Counted from the stretch's first letter, positions 16,339 through 26,750 are shown. The stretch: 64,000 nt of DNA from Streptomyces vietnamensis (GCF_000830005.1 NZ_CP010407.1:2089001-2153000), one strand, 5' to 3'. Numbers and translations are program-made. The notes: generated by a model from the letters alone, not told the origin.

Positions 16339-18426
16339 GTGAGCACTAAGCCGACCACCACAGACCTCGAGTGGACCGAGTTGGACCAGCGGGCCGTCGA
16401 CACCGCCCGCATCCTGGCCGCGGACGCCGTACAGAAGGTCGGCAACGGCCATCCCGGTACGGCGATGAGCCTGGCGCCCGCCGCGTACACCCTCTTCCAG
16501 AAGGTGATGCGGCACGACCCCTCCGACCCCGAGTGGGTCGGGCGCGACCGGTTCGTCCTCTCCGCCGGGCACTCGTCCCTGACCCTCTACACCCAGCTGT
16601 ACCTGGGTGGCTTCGGTCTCGAACTGGACGACCTGAAGACCTTCCGCACCTGGGGCTCGAAGACCCCGGGTCACCCGGAGTACGGCCACACCGCCGGCGT
16701 CGAGACGACCACGGGCCCGCTGGGCCAGGGTGTCGCCAACGCCGTGGGCATGGCGATGGCCGCCCGCTTCGAGCGCGGTCTGTTCGACCCGGAGGCCGCC
16801 ACCGGCGCCTCCCCGTTCGACCACCGGATCTACGTGATCGCCGGTGACGGCTGCCTGCAGGAGGGCATCTCGGCGGAGGCGTCCTCGCTCGCCGGCCACC
16901 AGAAGCTCGGCAACCTGATCATGCTGTGGGACGACAACCACATCTCGATCGAGGGCGACACCGAGACGGCCGTGTCCGAGGACACGATGAAGCGGTACGA
17001 GGCGTACGGCTGGCACGTCCAGCGCGTCGAGCCGCAGGCCAACGGCGACCTGGACCCGGCCGCGCTGTACGCGGCGATCAAGGCCGCCGAGGCCGAGACC
17101 GAGCGTCCGTCGTTCATCGCGATGCGCTCGATCATCGCCTGGCCCGCGCCGAACGCGCAGAACACCGAGGCCGCGCACGGCTCGGCGCTCGGCGACGAGG
17201 AGATCGCGGCCACCAAGCGCGTCCTGGGCTTCGACCCGGAGCAGACCTTCGAGGTCGGCGACGAGGTCATCGCGCACACCCGCGCGCTCGGCGACCGTGG
17301 CCGCGAGGCCCGCGCCGCGTGGGAGAAGCAGCTCTCCGAGTGGCGTACGGCCAACCCGGAGCGCGCCGCCGAGTTCGACCGCATCCAGGCGAACGAGCTG
17401 CCGGCCGGCTGGGCCGAGAAGCTCCCGGTCTTCGAGGCCGGCAAGGGTGTCGCCACCCGTGCCGCGTCCGGCCAGGTCCTCCAGGCGCTCGGCGCGGTCA
17501 TCCCGGAGCTGTGGGGCGGCTCGGCCGACCTCGCCGGCTCGAACAACACGACGATCGACAAGACCTCGTCGTTCCTGCCCGAGGGCAACCCGCTGCCGGA
17601 GGCCGACAAGTACGGCCGCACGATCCACTTCGGCATCCGCGAGCACTCCATGGCCGCGGAGATGAACGGCATCGCGCTGCACGGCAACACGCGCATCTAC
17701 GGCGGCACCTTCCTGGTGTTCTCCGACTACATGCGCAACGCGGTGCGTCTGTCCGCGCTGATGCACCTGCCCGTGACGTACGTCTGGACCCACGACTCGA
17801 TCGGTCTGGGCGAGGACGGCCCGACGCACCAGCCGGTGGAGCACCTCGCCTCGCTGCGTGCGATCCCGGGTCTGAACGTGGTCCGTCCGGCCGACGCCAA
17901 CGAGACGGCCCTGGCCTGGCGCGAGATCATGCAGCGCCACACCAAGGTCTTCGGCAAGGGCGCCCCGCACGGTCTGGCGCTCACCCGCCAGGGCGTGCCG
18001 ACGTACGCGCCGAACGAGGACACGGTCAAGGGCGGCTACGTGCTGTTCGAGGCCGAGGGCGGCGACGCTCAGGTGATCCTGATCGGTACCGGCTCCGAGG
18101 TGCACCTGGCCGTCGAGGCCCGTGAGCAGCTCCAGGCCGCCGGCGTCCCGACCCGTGTGGTCTCGATGCCGTCCGTGGAGTGGTTCGAGGAGCAGGACCA
18201 GGCGTACAAGGACTCGGTCCTGCCGCCGTCGGTCAAGGCCCGGGTCGCGGTCGAGGCCGGTATCGGTCTCACCTGGCACAAGTACGTCGGTGACGCCGGC
18301 CGGATCGTCTCGCTGGAGCACTTCGGTGCCTCGGCGGACGCGAAGGTCCTCTTCCGCGAGTTCGGTTTCACGCCGGAGGCGATCGTCGCCGCCGCGCGGG
18401 AATCCCAGGCCGCCGCCGCGCGCTGA
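16339..18426 (+). CDS. tkt: transketolase
   Basis: A 695-residue cytoplasmic TPP enzyme of the non-oxidative pentose phosphate pathway that transfers two-carbon ketol units. The N-terminal [20 protein letters not shown] (about 34-53) carries a conserved active-site histidine. The TPP motif runs from [14 protein letters not shown] to [13 protein letters not shown] (about 171-215). The pyrimidine-domain segment is [19 protein letters not shown] (about 433-451), followed by [20 protein letters not shown]. The GTG start follows GAGGAG by about 12 bases. It is the first gene of tkt-tal-zwf-opcA-pgl, with tal 37 bases downstream. Confidence 0.97.
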   Translation: MSTKPTTTDLEWTELDQRAVDTARILAADAVQKVGNGHPGTAMSLAPAAYTLFQKVMRHDPSDPEWVGRDRFVLSAGHSSLTLYTQLYLGGFGLELDDLKTFRTWGSKTPGHPEYGHTAGVETTTGPLGQGVANAVGMAMAARFERGLFDPEAATGASPFDHRIYVIAGDGCLQEGISAEASSLAGHQKLGNLIMLWDDNHISIEGDTETAVSEDTMKRYEAYGWHVQRVEPQANGDLDPAALYAAIKAAEAETERPSFIAMRSIIAWPAPNAQNTEAAHGSALGDEEIAATKRVLGFDPEQTFEVGDEVIAHTRALGDRGREARAAWEKQLSEWRTANPERAAEFDRIQANELPAGWAEKLPVFEAGKGVATRAASGQVLQALGAVIPELWGGSADLAGSNNTTIDKTSSFLPEGNPLPEADKYGRTIHFGIREHSMAAEMNGIALHGNTRIYGGTFLVFSDYMRNAVRLSALMHLPVTYVWTHDSIGLGEDGPTHQPVEHLASLRAIPGLNVVRPADANETALAWREIMQRHTKVFGKGAPHGLALTRQGVPTYAPNEDTVKGGYVLFEAEGGDAQVILIGTGSEVHLAVEAREQLQAAGVPTRVVSMPSVEWFEEQDQAYKDSVLPPSVKARVAVEAGIGLTWHKYVGDAGRIVSLEHFGASADAKVLFREFGFTPEAIVAAARESQAAAAR

Positions 18427-18463
18427 CGTCCATACGTACGACTTAATTGGAGATGCAATTCTC

Positions 18464-19582
18464 ATGACAGACGCTCTCAAGCGCCTCTCCGACGAAGGCG
18501 TCGCGATCTGGCTGGACGACCTCTCGCGCCAGCGGATCACGTCCGGCAACCTGGCCGAGCTGATCGACCAGAGCCACGTGGTCGGTGTCACCACCAACCC
18601 GTCCATCTTCCAGAAGGCCATCTCGGAGGGGCACGGCTACGACCAGCAGCTGGCCGACCTCGCCGCCCGCAAGGTGACCGTCGACGAGGCCATCCGCATG
18701 ATCACGACGGCGGACGTCCGTGACGCCGCCGACATCCTGCGGCCGGTCTTCGACGCGACGGACGGCCAGGACGGCCGGGTCTCCATCGAGGTCGACCCCC
18801 GTCTCGCCCACGAGACGGCCGCCACCATCGCCGAGGCCAAGCAGCTGGCCTGGCTGGTGGACCGCCCCAACACCCTGATCAAGATCCCGGCCACCAAGGC
18901 GGGTCTCCCGGCGATCACCGAGGTCATCGGCCTCGGCATCAGCGTCAACGTCACGCTGATCTTCTCGCTGGAGCGCTACCGCGCGGTCATGGACGCCTAC
19001 CTGGCGGGTCTGGAGAAGGCCCGCGAGCGCGGCCTCGACCTGTCGAAGATCCACTCGGTGGCGTCCTTCTTCGTGTCCCGCGTGGACACGGAGATCGACA
19101 AGCGCCTGGTCGCCCTCGGCACCGACGAGGCCAAGGCGCTCAAGGGCAAGGCCGCCCTGGCCAACGCCCGTCTGGCCTACGAGGCGTACGAGGAGGTCTT
19201 CTCCTCGGACCGCTGGGCCGCCCTCGACAAGGCGCAGGCCAACAAGCAGCGTCCGCTGTGGGCCTCGACCGGCGTCAAGGACCCGGCGTACAAGGACACG
19301 CTGTACGTCGTGGACCTGGTCGCGCCCGGCACGGTGAACACCATGCCGGAGGCCACCCTGGAGGCCACCGCCGACCACGGCGAGGTCACCGGTGACACCA
19401 TCCGCGGCACGTACGACCAGTCCCGCGCCGAGCTGGCGGCCGTCGAGAAGCTGGGCATCAGCTACGACGACGTCGTCCAGCTCCTGGAGGACGAGGGCGT
19501 CGACAAGTTCGAGGCGTCCTGGAACGACCTGCTCAAGTCCACCGAGGCGGAGCTTCAGCGCCTCGCACCTTCGGAGGCGTAA
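18464..19582 (+). CDS. tal: transaldolase
   Basis: A 372-residue transaldolase of the longer actinobacterial type that exchanges dihydroxyacetone units between sugar phosphates. N-terminal [20 protein letters not shown] and [15 protein letters not shown] are diagnostic. The Schiff-base lysine lies in the [14 protein letters not shown] stretch (about 143-156). Other conserved parts are [11 protein letters not shown] and [23 protein letters not shown] Shine-Dalgarno sequence precedes the ATG at 18464. It lies in the pentose phosphate operon, and zwf starts five bases after the stop. Confidence 0.97.
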   Translation: MTDALKRLSDEGVAIWLDDLSRQRITSGNLAELIDQSHVVGVTTNPSIFQKAISEGHGYDQQLADLAARKVTVDEAIRMITTADVRDAADILRPVFDATDGQDGRVSIEVDPRLAHETAATIAEAKQLAWLVDRPNTLIKIPATKAGLPAITEVIGLGISVNVTLIFSLERYRAVMDAYLAGLEKARERGLDLSKIHSVASFFVSRVDTEIDKRLVALGTDEAKALKGKAALANARLAYEAYEEVFSSDRWAALDKAQANKQRPLWASTGVKDPAYKDTLYVVDLVAPGTVNTMPEATLEATADHGEVTGDTIRGTYDQSRAELAAVEKLGISYDDVVQLLEDEGVDKFEASWNDLLKSTEAELQRLAPSEA

Positions 19583-19587
19583 GCACT

Positions 19588-21120
19588 TTGAGCGCAGTCC
19601 ACGGAGCCAACCCGCTCCGTGACGCCGCAGACCGACGGCTCCCGCGCATCGCGGGGCCGTCGGGCCTGGTGATCTTCGGCGTCACGGGCGATTTGTCCCG
19701 TAAGAAGCTGATGCCTGCCGTCTACGACCTGGCCAATCGCGGCCTGCTGCCGCCGGGCTTCTCGCTCATCGGCTTCGCCCGCCGCGAGTGGGCGGACGAG
19801 GACTTCGCGCAGGAGGTCTACGAAGCCGTCAAGCAGCACGCGCGCACCCCCTTCCGCGAGGAGGTGTGGCAGCAGCTGATCCAGGGCATGCGGTTCGTCC
19901 AGGGCGACTTCGACGACGACACGGCCTTCGAGCAGCTCAAGTCGACGATCGAGGACCTCGACAAGGCACAGGGCACGGGCGGCAACTTCGCCTTCTACCT
20001 GTCCGTGCCGCCGAAGTTCTTCGAGCTCGTCGTCCAGCAGCTCAAGAAGCACGGCCTGGCCGACCAGAAGGACGGTTCCTGGCGCCGCGCGGTCATCGAG
20101 AAGCCCTTCGGGCACGACCTGACCTCCGCCAAGGAGCTCAACGAGGTCGTCCACGAGGTCTTCCCGCCCGAGGCGGTCTTCCGGATCGACCACTACCTCG
20201 GCAAGGAGACCGTCCAGAACATCCTGGCGCTCCGCTTCGCCAACACCCTCTTCGAGCCGATCTGGAACCGGTCGTACGTCGACCACGTGCAGATCACCAT
20301 GGCCGAGGACATCGGCATCGGCGGCCGCGCCGGCTACTACGACGGCATCGGCGCAGCCCGTGACGTCATCCAGAACCACCTGCTCCAGCTGCTCGCGCTG
20401 ACCGCGATGGAGGAGCCCGCCTCCTTCGACGCCGATGCGCTGGCCGCCGAGAAGACCAAGGTCCTCGGCGCGGTGAAGCTGCCCAAGGACCTGGGCAAGT
20501 CCACGGTCCGCGGCCAGTACGCGGCCGGGTGGCAGGGCGGCGCGAAGGCCGTCGGCTACCTCCAGGAAGACGGCATCGACCCCCAGTCGAAGACCGACAC
20601 CTACGCGGCCATCAAGCTGGAGATCGACAACCGCCGCTGGGCGGGCGTCCCGTTCTACCTGCGGACCGGCAAGCGCCTGGGCCGCCGCGTCACCGAGATC
20701 GCGGTCGTCTTCCAGCGCGCCCCGCACTCCCCCTTCGACCACACCGCGACCGAGGAGCTCGGCCGCAACGCCATCGTGATCCGGGTCCAGCCGGACGAGG
20801 GCGTGACGGTGCGGTTCGGCTCCAAGGTGCCCGGCACCCAGATGGAGATCCGGGACGTGTCCATGGACTTCGCGTACGGCGAGTCCTTCACGGAGTCCAG
20901 CCCCGAGGCGTACGAGCGGCTCATCCTCGACGTCCTGCTCGGCGACTCCAACCTCTTCCCGCGGGTCGAGGAGGTCGAGCTGTCCTGGAAGATCCTCGAC
21001 CCGATCGAGCAGTTCTGGGACAAGCACGGCAAGCCCGCGCAGTACCAGTCGGGAACCTGGGGTCCGGTCGAGGCGGACGAGATGCTCGCACGAGACGGCA
21101 GGAGCTGGCGCCGGCCATGA
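19588..21120 (+). CDS. zwf: glucose-6-phosphate 1-dehydrogenase
   Basis: A 510-residue cytosolic enzyme that oxidises glucose-6-phosphate to 6-phosphogluconolactone while reducing NADP+. The nucleotide-binding GVTGDLSRKKLMPAVYDL (about 32-49) and active-site FRIDHYLGKETVQNI (about 197-211) are clear, and EKPFGHDLTSAKELN is also typical. Translation starts at TTG 19588, and its GGAGG (19573-19577) overlaps the end of tal. The stop overlaps the opcA ATG by four bases, which fits the known requirement for OpcA in actinobacterial Zwf activity. Confidence 0.97.
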   Translation: MSAVHGANPLRDAADRRLPRIAGPSGLVIFGVTGDLSRKKLMPAVYDLANRGLLPPGFSLIGFARREWADEDFAQEVYEAVKQHARTPFREEVWQQLIQGMRFVQGDFDDDTAFEQLKSTIEDLDKAQGTGGNFAFYLSVPPKFFELVVQQLKKHGLADQKDGSWRRAVIEKPFGHDLTSAKELNEVVHEVFPPEAVFRIDHYLGKETVQNILALRFANTLFEPIWNRSYVDHVQITMAEDIGIGGRAGYYDGIGAARDVIQNHLLQLLALTAMEEPASFDADALAAEKTKVLGAVKLPKDLGKSTVRGQYAAGWQGGAKAVGYLQEDGIDPQSKTDTYAAIKLEIDNRRWAGVPFYLRTGKRLGRRVTEIAVVFQRAPHSPFDHTATEELGRNAIVIRVQPDEGVTVRFGSKVPGTQMEIRDVSMDFAYGESFTESSPEAYERLILDVLLGDSNLFPRVEEVELSWKILDPIEQFWDKHGKPAQYQSGTWGPVEADEMLARDGRSWRRP

Positions 21121-22187
21121 AGACCGACCTGACGGACACCACGTCCTCCAAGATCAACAAGGCGCTGGTGCTCGGGCGGCGGGCGATCGGCACGCCGGCC
21201 GTCGGCATGGTGCTCACCCTCGTGATCGTCACCGACGAGGAGAACGCCTACGACGCGCTCAAGGCGGCCAACGAGGCGTCCCGCGAGCACCCCTCGCGGA
21301 CCCTCGTCGTCATCAAGCGGGTCTCGCGCTCCCCGCGGGACCGCGCCAAGGCGCGGCTCGACGCCGAGGTCCGCCTCGGCGCCGACGCCAGCACCGGCGA
21401 GACGGTGGTGCTCCGGCTGTACGGCGAGGTCGTCGACCACGCCCAGTCGGTGGTGCTGCCGCTGCTCCTCCCGGACGCCCCCGTCGTCGTCTGGTGGCCG
21501 GTGAACGCGCCGTCCGACCCGGCGAACGACCCGCTGGGCGCGCTCGCCCAGCGCCGGGTGACCGACACGTACGCCGCCGAGCAGCCCATCCAGGAGCTGA
21601 CCGCGCGCGCGGACGCGTACACCCCGGGCGACACGGACCTCTCGTGGACCCGGATCACCCCGTGGCGTTCGATGCTGGCCGCCGCGCTCGACCAGGTCGT
21701 GTGCGAGGTCACCTCCGCCGAGGTGGAGGGCGAGGAGTTCAACCCGAGCGTCGAGCTGCTCGCGATGTGGCTGGCCGACCGGCTGAAGGTGCCCGTGCGG
21801 CGCTCGAAGTCGGCGGGCCCCGGTCTCACCTCCGTACGGATGGAGACCAGTGCGGGACCGATCGTGCTGGACCGGCCGGACGGCTCGCTCGCGACGCTCT
21901 CCATAGAGGGCCAGCCGGACCGTGCCGTGGCGCTCAAGCGCCGTGACACGTCCGAGCTGATCGCGGAGGAGCTGCGCCGGCTCGACCCGGACGACACCTA
22001 CGCGACGGCGCTCAGGTTCGGTCTGGAGCGGCTCGACGAGGAGGCGGCGGTCACCGCCCCCGAGACCGTCGTGGACACGGTCGTGGAGACCGTCGCGGAG
22101 ACGGCTCCGGAGCCTGCCGCGGAGCCGGCTCCGGCCGCCAAGCCCGCCGCGAAGAAGACCCCGGCCAAGAAGGCGGCGGCCAAGTGA
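21117..22187 (+). CDS. opcA: glucose-6-phosphate dehydrogenase assembly protein OpcA
   Basis: A 356-residue activator of Zwf, overlapping it by four bases. The conserved OpcA core runs through about residue 305, with VVWWPVNAPSDPANDPLG, DLSWTRITPWRSMLAAALDQ and DDTYATALRFGLERL. The last 49 residues are low-complexity: Thr/Val/Glu repeats, then Pro/Ala and a lysine-rich end, KPAAKKTPAKKAAAK. This is a basic histone-H1-like tail not needed for the core fold and similar in style to the UvrA tail at 45692. Translation of pgl starts four bases before the opcA stop. Confidence 0.95.
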   Translation: MKTDLTDTTSSKINKALVLGRRAIGTPAVGMVLTLVIVTDEENAYDALKAANEASREHPSRTLVVIKRVSRSPRDRAKARLDAEVRLGADASTGETVVLRLYGEVVDHAQSVVLPLLLPDAPVVVWWPVNAPSDPANDPLGALAQRRVTDTYAAEQPIQELTARADAYTPGDTDLSWTRITPWRSMLAAALDQVVCEVTSAEVEGEEFNPSVELLAMWLADRLKVPVRRSKSAGPGLTSVRMETSAGPIVLDRPDGSLATLSIEGQPDRAVALKRRDTSELIAEELRRLDPDDTYATALRFGLERLDEEAAVTAPETVVDTVVETVAETAPEPAAEPAPAAKPAAKKTPAKKAAAK

Positions 22188-22963
22188 GCACCCCTCAGCT
22201 GGTCGTCCACCGCGACAAGGAGCTGATGGCCGAGGCCGCCGCGGCCCGGCTGATCACCAAGGTCGTGGACGCCCAGGCCGCCCGTGGCTCCGCCTCGGTC
22301 GTGCTGACCGGCGGCCGCAACGGCAACGGCCTGCTCGCGGCGCTCGGTTCGGCGCCCGCCCGGGACGCGATCGACTGGTCGCGGCTCGACCTGTGGTGGG
22401 GCGACGAGCGGTTCCTGCCCGAGGGCGACCCCGAGCGGAACGTCACCCAGGCCCGTGCGGCGCTGCTCGACCGGGTGCCGCTCGACCCGGCGCGGGTGCA
22501 CGCCATGCCGGCCTCGGACGGGCCGTACGGCGACGTCGACGCGGCGGCCGAGGCCTACGCGGCCGAGCTCGCGGCCGCCGCGGGTCCCGGCGACCACGGC
22601 GGGGTGCCGACCTTCGACGTGCTGATGCTGGGCGTCGGCCCGGACACCCATGTCGCCTCGCTCTTCCCGGAGTTGCCGGCGGTCCGCGAGACCGAGCGGA
22701 CGGTGGTCGGGGTGCACGGCGCTCCGAAGCCGCCGCCGGTCCGCGTCTCGCTGACGCTTCCGGCGATCCGGGCGGCGAAGGAGGTCTGGCTGCTCGCGGC
22801 CGGCGAGGACAAGGCGAAGGCCGCGGCGATCGCGCTGTCGGGCGCGGGTGAGGTGCAGGCCCCGGCGGCCGGTGCCTACGGCCGCTCGCGCACGCTGTGG
22901 CTGCTCGACGCTGCGGCCGCGTCGGAGCTTCCGCGGAGCCTGTATCCGCCGGCTTCGGCCTGA
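22184..22963 (+). CDS. pgl: 6-phosphogluconolactonase
   Basis: A 259-residue enzyme of the glucosamine-6-phosphate isomerase/6-phosphogluconolactonase family that hydrolyses the lactone made by Zwf. Visible motifs are SVVLTGGRNGNGLLAAL, DLWWGDERFLPEGDPERN (about 67-84), VLMLGVGPDTHVASLFPE (about 147-164) and RVSLTLPAIRAAKEVW. It starts at GTG within a GTGA overlap with opcA and is the last gene of the operon, followed by the strong hairpin at 22974-23011. Confidence 0.95.
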   Translation: MSTPQLVVHRDKELMAEAAAARLITKVVDAQAARGSASVVLTGGRNGNGLLAALGSAPARDAIDWSRLDLWWGDERFLPEGDPERNVTQARAALLDRVPLDPARVHAMPASDGPYGDVDAAAEAYAAELAAAAGPGDHGGVPTFDVLMLGVGPDTHVASLFPELPAVRETERTVVGVHGAPKPPPVRVSLTLPAIRAAKEVWLLAAGEDKAKAAAIALSGAGEVQAPAAGAYGRSRTLWLLDAAAASELPRSLYPPASA

Positions 22964-22973
22964 TTCACCTGTT

Positions 22974-23011
22974 CGGAGGCCCGGTTCACCCGTCGGTGAG
23001 CCGGGCCTCCG
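22974..23011. terminator. 17-bp hairpin ending the pentose phosphate operon, inside the 3' end of the opposite gene
   Basis: CGGAGGCCCGGTTCACC (22974-22990) pairs with GGTGAGCCGGGCCTCCG (22995-23011) with a single G-U-type mismatch and a 4-nt loop. It closes the tkt-pgl operon. Its right arm encodes the last residues and the stop (22986-22988) of the convergent PH-domain gene, so it is both coding sequence and a bidirectional terminator. Confidence 0.8.
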
Positions 23012-24587
23012 GCGTTTCCAGGTCGGCCGTTTCCAGGCCGGTCGTTTCCGGGCCGGTCGTTTCCGGGCCGGTCGTTTCCGGGCCGGTCGTTTCCGGGCCG
23101 GTCGTTTCCAGGAAGGGCGCGAGGAGTCCCGGTACGGCCTCGGCGGCGAAGGCCAGGCCCTGGCTCTCGCCCGCGTCGAGGATGTCGTACGCGCCCTCGC
23201 CCGCCGCCGTGGTGGCGGTGACGGTCAGGATGCCGGCGCGGCGCTGGAAGTACGACTGCTTGACGGTCCAGCCGATGACGCCGGAACGCTGGAGGGCGAC
23301 CGTCGTGCGCCGGACGGTGCCCGAACGGGTCACCAGATAGCCGCCGCTGACGCCGTGTCCGAGGGCGCGGTACGCGCCGAGGGCGAGCAGCCCGGCGACC
23401 GGGCCGAGGACGAGGGCGCAGCCGGCCGCCACGTACAGCAGGACAGGGGTGAGGAGCCGGCCGAGGAGGGCGAGGACCGCGACGGGCACGAGGACGCTCC
23501 ACAGCGCCCAGCGCAGCCGCCGGGTGCGGGCGGCCCGGGGGTGGGCGGCGAGGGGCGCCCCGGTCGGCGGCTCCGGCTCGCGCAGCACCAGGGCGGCGAC
23601 CCGCTCGGCGCGCTCCCGGGGTGCGGCGGGCAGCAGGTTCTTCAGGTCGGCGTGCTTGTCGTCGTCGTCCTGGGCGAGGCCGGTGGCGACGGCGTCGACG
23701 CGGGCGGCCCCGAACAGCCGTACGCCGAGCGGCTCGACGAGCTCGATCCCGCGCAGCCTGCGCTCCTCCAGGGTGACCGACCGGGCGGTGAACAGGCCGC
23801 GGCGGACGCGGAGGGTCCCGCCGGGCTCGCGCTCCAGGCGGTAGTTCCACCACATCTCGATCCAGAGTCCGAGGGCGCCGACGGTCCCGGCGGCGGTGGC
23901 GAGCAGGACCAGGTCGACGACGGTCCAGGTCAGGGAGGTGTCCCGGAAGCGGTCCCCTATCCAGTCGATGACCTCCGCCTGGGCGTCGAACCACTCGCTG
24001 ACCTGCAGGACGGCGCCGATCGCGGCGCCGCCGAGGGCGGGGGCGAGGAAGGAGACGGGGGCGTAGCGGATCCAGCGCGGGTCGAGGGTGGCCAGGGTGT
24101 CGTCGTGGCCCGGCTCCTCGGGGTCGGTGGCGCGGGCGAGGAGTTCGCGGCGGAGCCGCTCGCCCTCGGTGCGGGTGACCAGGTCCAGTTCGAGGCTGGA
24201 CTCGCCGCCGGTGCTCTCACCGGTGCCGATGCGGACCTTGACGAGGCCGAGGACGCGCTGGAGGGGGTTGGCGGTGAGGTCGACGCTGCGGATCCGCTCG
24301 CGGGCCAGGGAGCGGCGCTTGAGCAGCAGGAGCCCGGTGTGGAGGTCGACCCGCTCGGGGCCGACGCGGTACCGGGTGCGGCGCAGCCGGACCCAGTCGG
24401 CGGCCGTGCCGGCGAGGACGAGCAGCGCGGCACCGGCGAGGACCCAGGCGACGGCCTGCCACAGGGGCCTGCCGCCCGAGAGGCCGGCCACGGCCGGGAG
24501 GGCCGCGCCGCCGGCCACCCCGCAGAGGACGGCGGCGCCGGCGAGCAGGGTGCGCGGGTCGAGCCGCCGCCACTCCCCCTCGCTCAT
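22986..24587 (-). CDS. PH domain-containing (bPH2/YdbT-like) membrane protein with C-terminal ETTGP repeats
   Basis: A 533-residue membrane protein of the bacterial PH (DUF304/YdbT) family. Two or more bPH2 modules alternate with hydrophobic pairs near residues 13-55, 180-215, 225-245 and 355-400. The modules include YRVGPERVDLHTGLLLLKRR, RRSLARERIRSVDL and YLVTRSGTVRRTTVALQRSG. The C-terminal about 40 residues consist of ETTGP pentapeptides encoded by a 15-bp tandem repeat. It overlaps the upstream PH protein by four bases, and pgi lies four bases upstream of that gene, suggesting one transcript. Function is unknown. Confidence 0.85.
   Translation of the reverse strand: MSEGEWRRLDPRTLLAGAAVLCGVAGGAALPAVAGLSGGRPLWQAVAWVLAGAALLVLAGTAADWVRLRRTRYRVGPERVDLHTGLLLLKRRSLARERIRSVDLTANPLQRVLGLVKVRIGTGESTGGESSLELDLVTRTEGERLRRELLARATDPEEPGHDDTLATLDPRWIRYAPVSFLAPALGGAAIGAVLQVSEWFDAQAEVIDWIGDRFRDTSLTWTVVDLVLLATAAGTVGALGLWIEMWWNYRLEREPGGTLRVRRGLFTARSVTLEERRLRGIELVEPLGVRLFGAARVDAVATGLAQDDDDKHADLKNLLPAAPRERAERVAALVLREPEPPTGAPLAAHPRAARTRRLRWALWSVLVPVAVLALLGRLLTPVLLYVAAGCALVLGPVAGLLALGAYRALGHGVSGGYLVTRSGTVRRTTVALQRSGVIGWTVKQSYFQRRAGILTVTATTAAGEGAYDILDAGESQGLAFAAEAVPGLLAPFLETTGPETTGPETTGPETTGPETTGLETADLETPEARLTDG
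23014..23115. repeat. 15-bp tandem repeat (about 6.8 copies) encoding ETTGP units
   Basis: Units starting GTTTCC recur every 15 bases at 23014, 23029, 23044, 23059, 23074, 23089 and 23104. Four central copies, GTTTCCGGGCCGGTC, are identical. Being a multiple of three, the repeat stays in frame in the minus-strand PH gene as ETTGP pentapeptides at its C-terminus. Copy number may vary between strains. Confidence 0.92.
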
Positions 24588-25084
24588 GTGGCGTCCCCGG
24601 GGGTGGCCCGGGTGAGCGCGGTGAGCCGTTCGGCAAGCTCGGCGGCGAGCTCGTGGTCGAGGCCCTCGATGCGGATCGCCCCCTTGGAGGAGGCGGTGGT
24701 GACGGTGACGGTGGCGAGCCGGAACGCCTGCTCCAGCGGGCCGCGTACGGTGTCGACCGTCTGGATCCGGGACATCGGGGCGATCCGCCACTCCTGCCAG
24801 AGGGCGCCGGTGCGCACGTAGACGGCCTCGTCGGTGACCTCCCAGCGGTGCACCCGGAACCACCAGGCGGGGAAGAACGCGGTGCAGGCCAGGCCCAGGG
24901 CCGCCACGGCCCCGGCCGCCAACAGCAGCCAGGACCGGGCGGGTCCGATCAGCGCGCCGAGCACGGCCAGGACCGTCACCGGGACGGCCGTGGTCACGAG
25001 CAGCCGGCCCCGCCACCAGGTGACGGCCCGCTCGTCGACGGCGTTCCTGGGCGGCCGCAGCCGCACCGCGTCCTCCCCCGTCAT
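24584..25084 (-). CDS. small PH domain-containing membrane protein
   Basis: A 166-residue protein with two adjacent transmembrane segments (about 28-47 and 52-72) followed by a bPH2-type domain: RVHRWEVTDEAVYVRTGALW, QEWRIAPMSRIQTVDTVRG, PLEQAFRLATVTVTTASSKG. This two-gene pairing of a short and a long bPH2 protein is the common YdbS/YdbT arrangement, thought to act at the membrane in stress, with unknown ligand. The stop overlaps the longer PH gene by four bases. The start is four bases after the pgi stop, so it probably relies on readthrough from pgi. Confidence 0.85.
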   Translation of the reverse strand: MTGEDAVRLRPPRNAVDERAVTWWRGRLLVTTAVPVTVLAVLGALIGPARSWLLLAAGAVAALGLACTAFFPAWWFRVHRWEVTDEAVYVRTGALWQEWRIAPMSRIQTVDTVRGPLEQAFRLATVTVTTASSKGAIRIEGLDHELAAELAERLTALTRATPGDAT

Positions 25085-25088
25085 CCGG

Positions 25089-26750
25089 TTACCGTCCGCG
25101 CAGCGAACGGTAGGCCGAGACGAGCCCGGCGGTGGAGCTGTCGAGCTGCTCGCCGCCCTCGCCCTCCGTCAGGACCGGCTCGATCTTCTTGGCGAGGACC
25201 TTGCCGAGCTCGACGCCCCACTGGTCGAAGGAGTCGATGTTCCAGATCGCGCCCTGGACGAAGACCTTGTGCTCGTAGAGCGCGATCAGCTGGCCGAGGA
25301 CGGACGGGGTGAGCGCGTCGGCGAGGATCGTGGTGGTCGGGTGGTTGCCCTGGAAGGTCTTGTGCGGGACGAGTTCCTCGGCGACGCCCTCGGCCCGTAC
25401 CTCCTCGGGCGTCTTGCCGAAGGCGAGCGCCTGGGTCTGGGCGAAGAAGTTGGCCATGAGCAGGTCGTGCTGGGCGACGAGCCCGGGCAGCAGGTCGTCG
25501 ACGGGCCGGGCGAAGCCGATGAAGTCGGCGGGGATGACCTTGGTGCCCTGGTGGATCAACTGGTAGTAGGCGTGCTGCCCGTTGGTCCCGGGGGTGCCCC
25601 AGACGACGGGTCCGGTCTGCCAGTCGACCCGGTTGCCCTGGCGGTCCACCGACTTGCCGTTGGACTCCATGTCGAGCTGCTGGAGGTAGGCGGTGAACTT
25701 GGACAGGTAGTGGGAGTACGGCAGGACGGCGTGCGACTGGGCGTCGAAGAAGGCGCCGTACCAGACGCCGAGGAGGCCGAGGAGCAGCGGTGCGTTCTCC
25801 TCGGGCGGGGCGGTGCGGAAGTGCTCGTCGACGAGGTGGAAGCCGTCGAGCATCTCGCGGAAGCGCTCCGGGCCGATGGCGATCATCAGGGAGAGGCCGA
25901 TGGCGGAGTCGTACGAGTAGCGGCCGCCGACCCAGTCCCAGAACTCGAACATGTTCGCGGTGTCGATGCCGAACTCCTCGACCTTCTCGGCGTTGGTCGA
26001 GAGGGCCACGAAGTGCTTGGCGACGGCCTCCTGGCCGGCCCGCAGTTCGGTGAGGAGCCAGTTGCGGGCGGAGGTGGCGTTGGTGATCGTCTCGATGGTG
26101 GTGAAGGTCTTCGAGGCGACGATGAACAGCGTCTCGGCGGGGTCGAGGTCGCGGACGGCCTCGTGGAGGTCGGCGCCGTCGACGTTGGAGACGAAACGGA
26201 ACGTCAGGTCCCGCCGGGTGTAGGAGCGCAGGACCTCGTAGGCCATGGCGGGGCCGAGGTCGGAGCCGCCGATGCCGATGTTCACGATGTTCTTGATCGG
26301 CTTGCCGGTGTGGCCGGTCCACTCGCCCGCGCGGACCTTGTCGGCGAAGGCGCCCATCTTGTCGAGGACGGCGTGGACGCCGGGGACGACGTCCTCCCCG
26401 TCGACCTCGATCACGGCCCCGCGGGGGGCGCGCAGCGCGGTGTGGAGGACGGCGCGGTCCTCGGTGGTGTTGATCTTCTCGCCGCGGAACATGGCGTCGC
26501 GGAGCTCGGCGACGCCGGTGACGGCGGCGAGTTCGCGCAGCAGGGTCAGCGTCTCGTCGGTGACGAGGTGCTTGGAGTAGTCCAGGTAGAGGTCGCCGAC
26601 GCGCAGGGTGTGGCGGGTGCCCCGCTCCGGGTCGGCGGCGAACAGTTCGCGCAGATGGGTCTCGCCCAGCTGCTCACGGTGCTTGCCGAGGGCCGCCCAC
26701 TCGGGCAGCCGGTTGAGCCTGGTACGGCCTTCGCTGTTCATCTCGGACAT
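25089..26750 (-). CDS. pgi: glucose-6-phosphate isomerase
   Basis: A 553-residue glycolytic and gluconeogenic enzyme that interconverts glucose-6-phosphate and fructose-6-phosphate. Diagnostic motifs are [18 protein letters not shown] (about 156-173), [20 protein letters not shown] (about 210-229), the signature [20 protein letters not shown], and the C-terminal [18 protein letters not shown] (about 502-519). Catalytic Glu and His lie in [22 protein letters not shown] 26750 is used here; [15 protein letters not shown] three codons downstream is also possible. The order pgi then the two PH genes suggests one transcript. Confidence 0.96.
   Translation of the reverse strand: MSEMNSEGRTRLNRLPEWAALGKHREQLGETHLRELFAADPERGTRHTLRVGDLYLDYSKHLVTDETLTLLRELAAVTGVAELRDAMFRGEKINTTEDRAVLHTALRAPRGAVIEVDGEDVVPGVHAVLDKMGAFADKVRAGEWTGHTGKPIKNIVNIGIGGSDLGPAMAYEVLRSYTRRDLTFRFVSNVDGADLHEAVRDLDPAETLFIVASKTFTTIETITNATSARNWLLTELRAGQEAVAKHFVALSTNAEKVEEFGIDTANMFEFWDWVGGRYSYDSAIGLSLMIAIGPERFREMLDGFHLVDEHFRTAPPEENAPLLLGLLGVWYGAFFDAQSHAVLPYSHYLSKFTAYLQQLDMESNGKSVDRQGNRVDWQTGPVVWGTPGTNGQHAYYQLIHQGTKVIPADFIGFARPVDDLLPGLVAQHDLLMANFFAQTQALAFGKTPEEVRAEGVAEELVPHKTFQGNHPTTTILADALTPSVLGQLIALYEHKVFVQGAIWNIDSFDQWGVELGKVLAKKIEPVLTEGEGGEQLDSSTAGLVSAYRSLRGR

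Noticed and set aside
23014..23115. CRISPR-like appearance of the 15-bp repeat
   Set aside because: Units are contiguous with no spacers and are in frame with a coding sequence; this is a tandem coding repeat.
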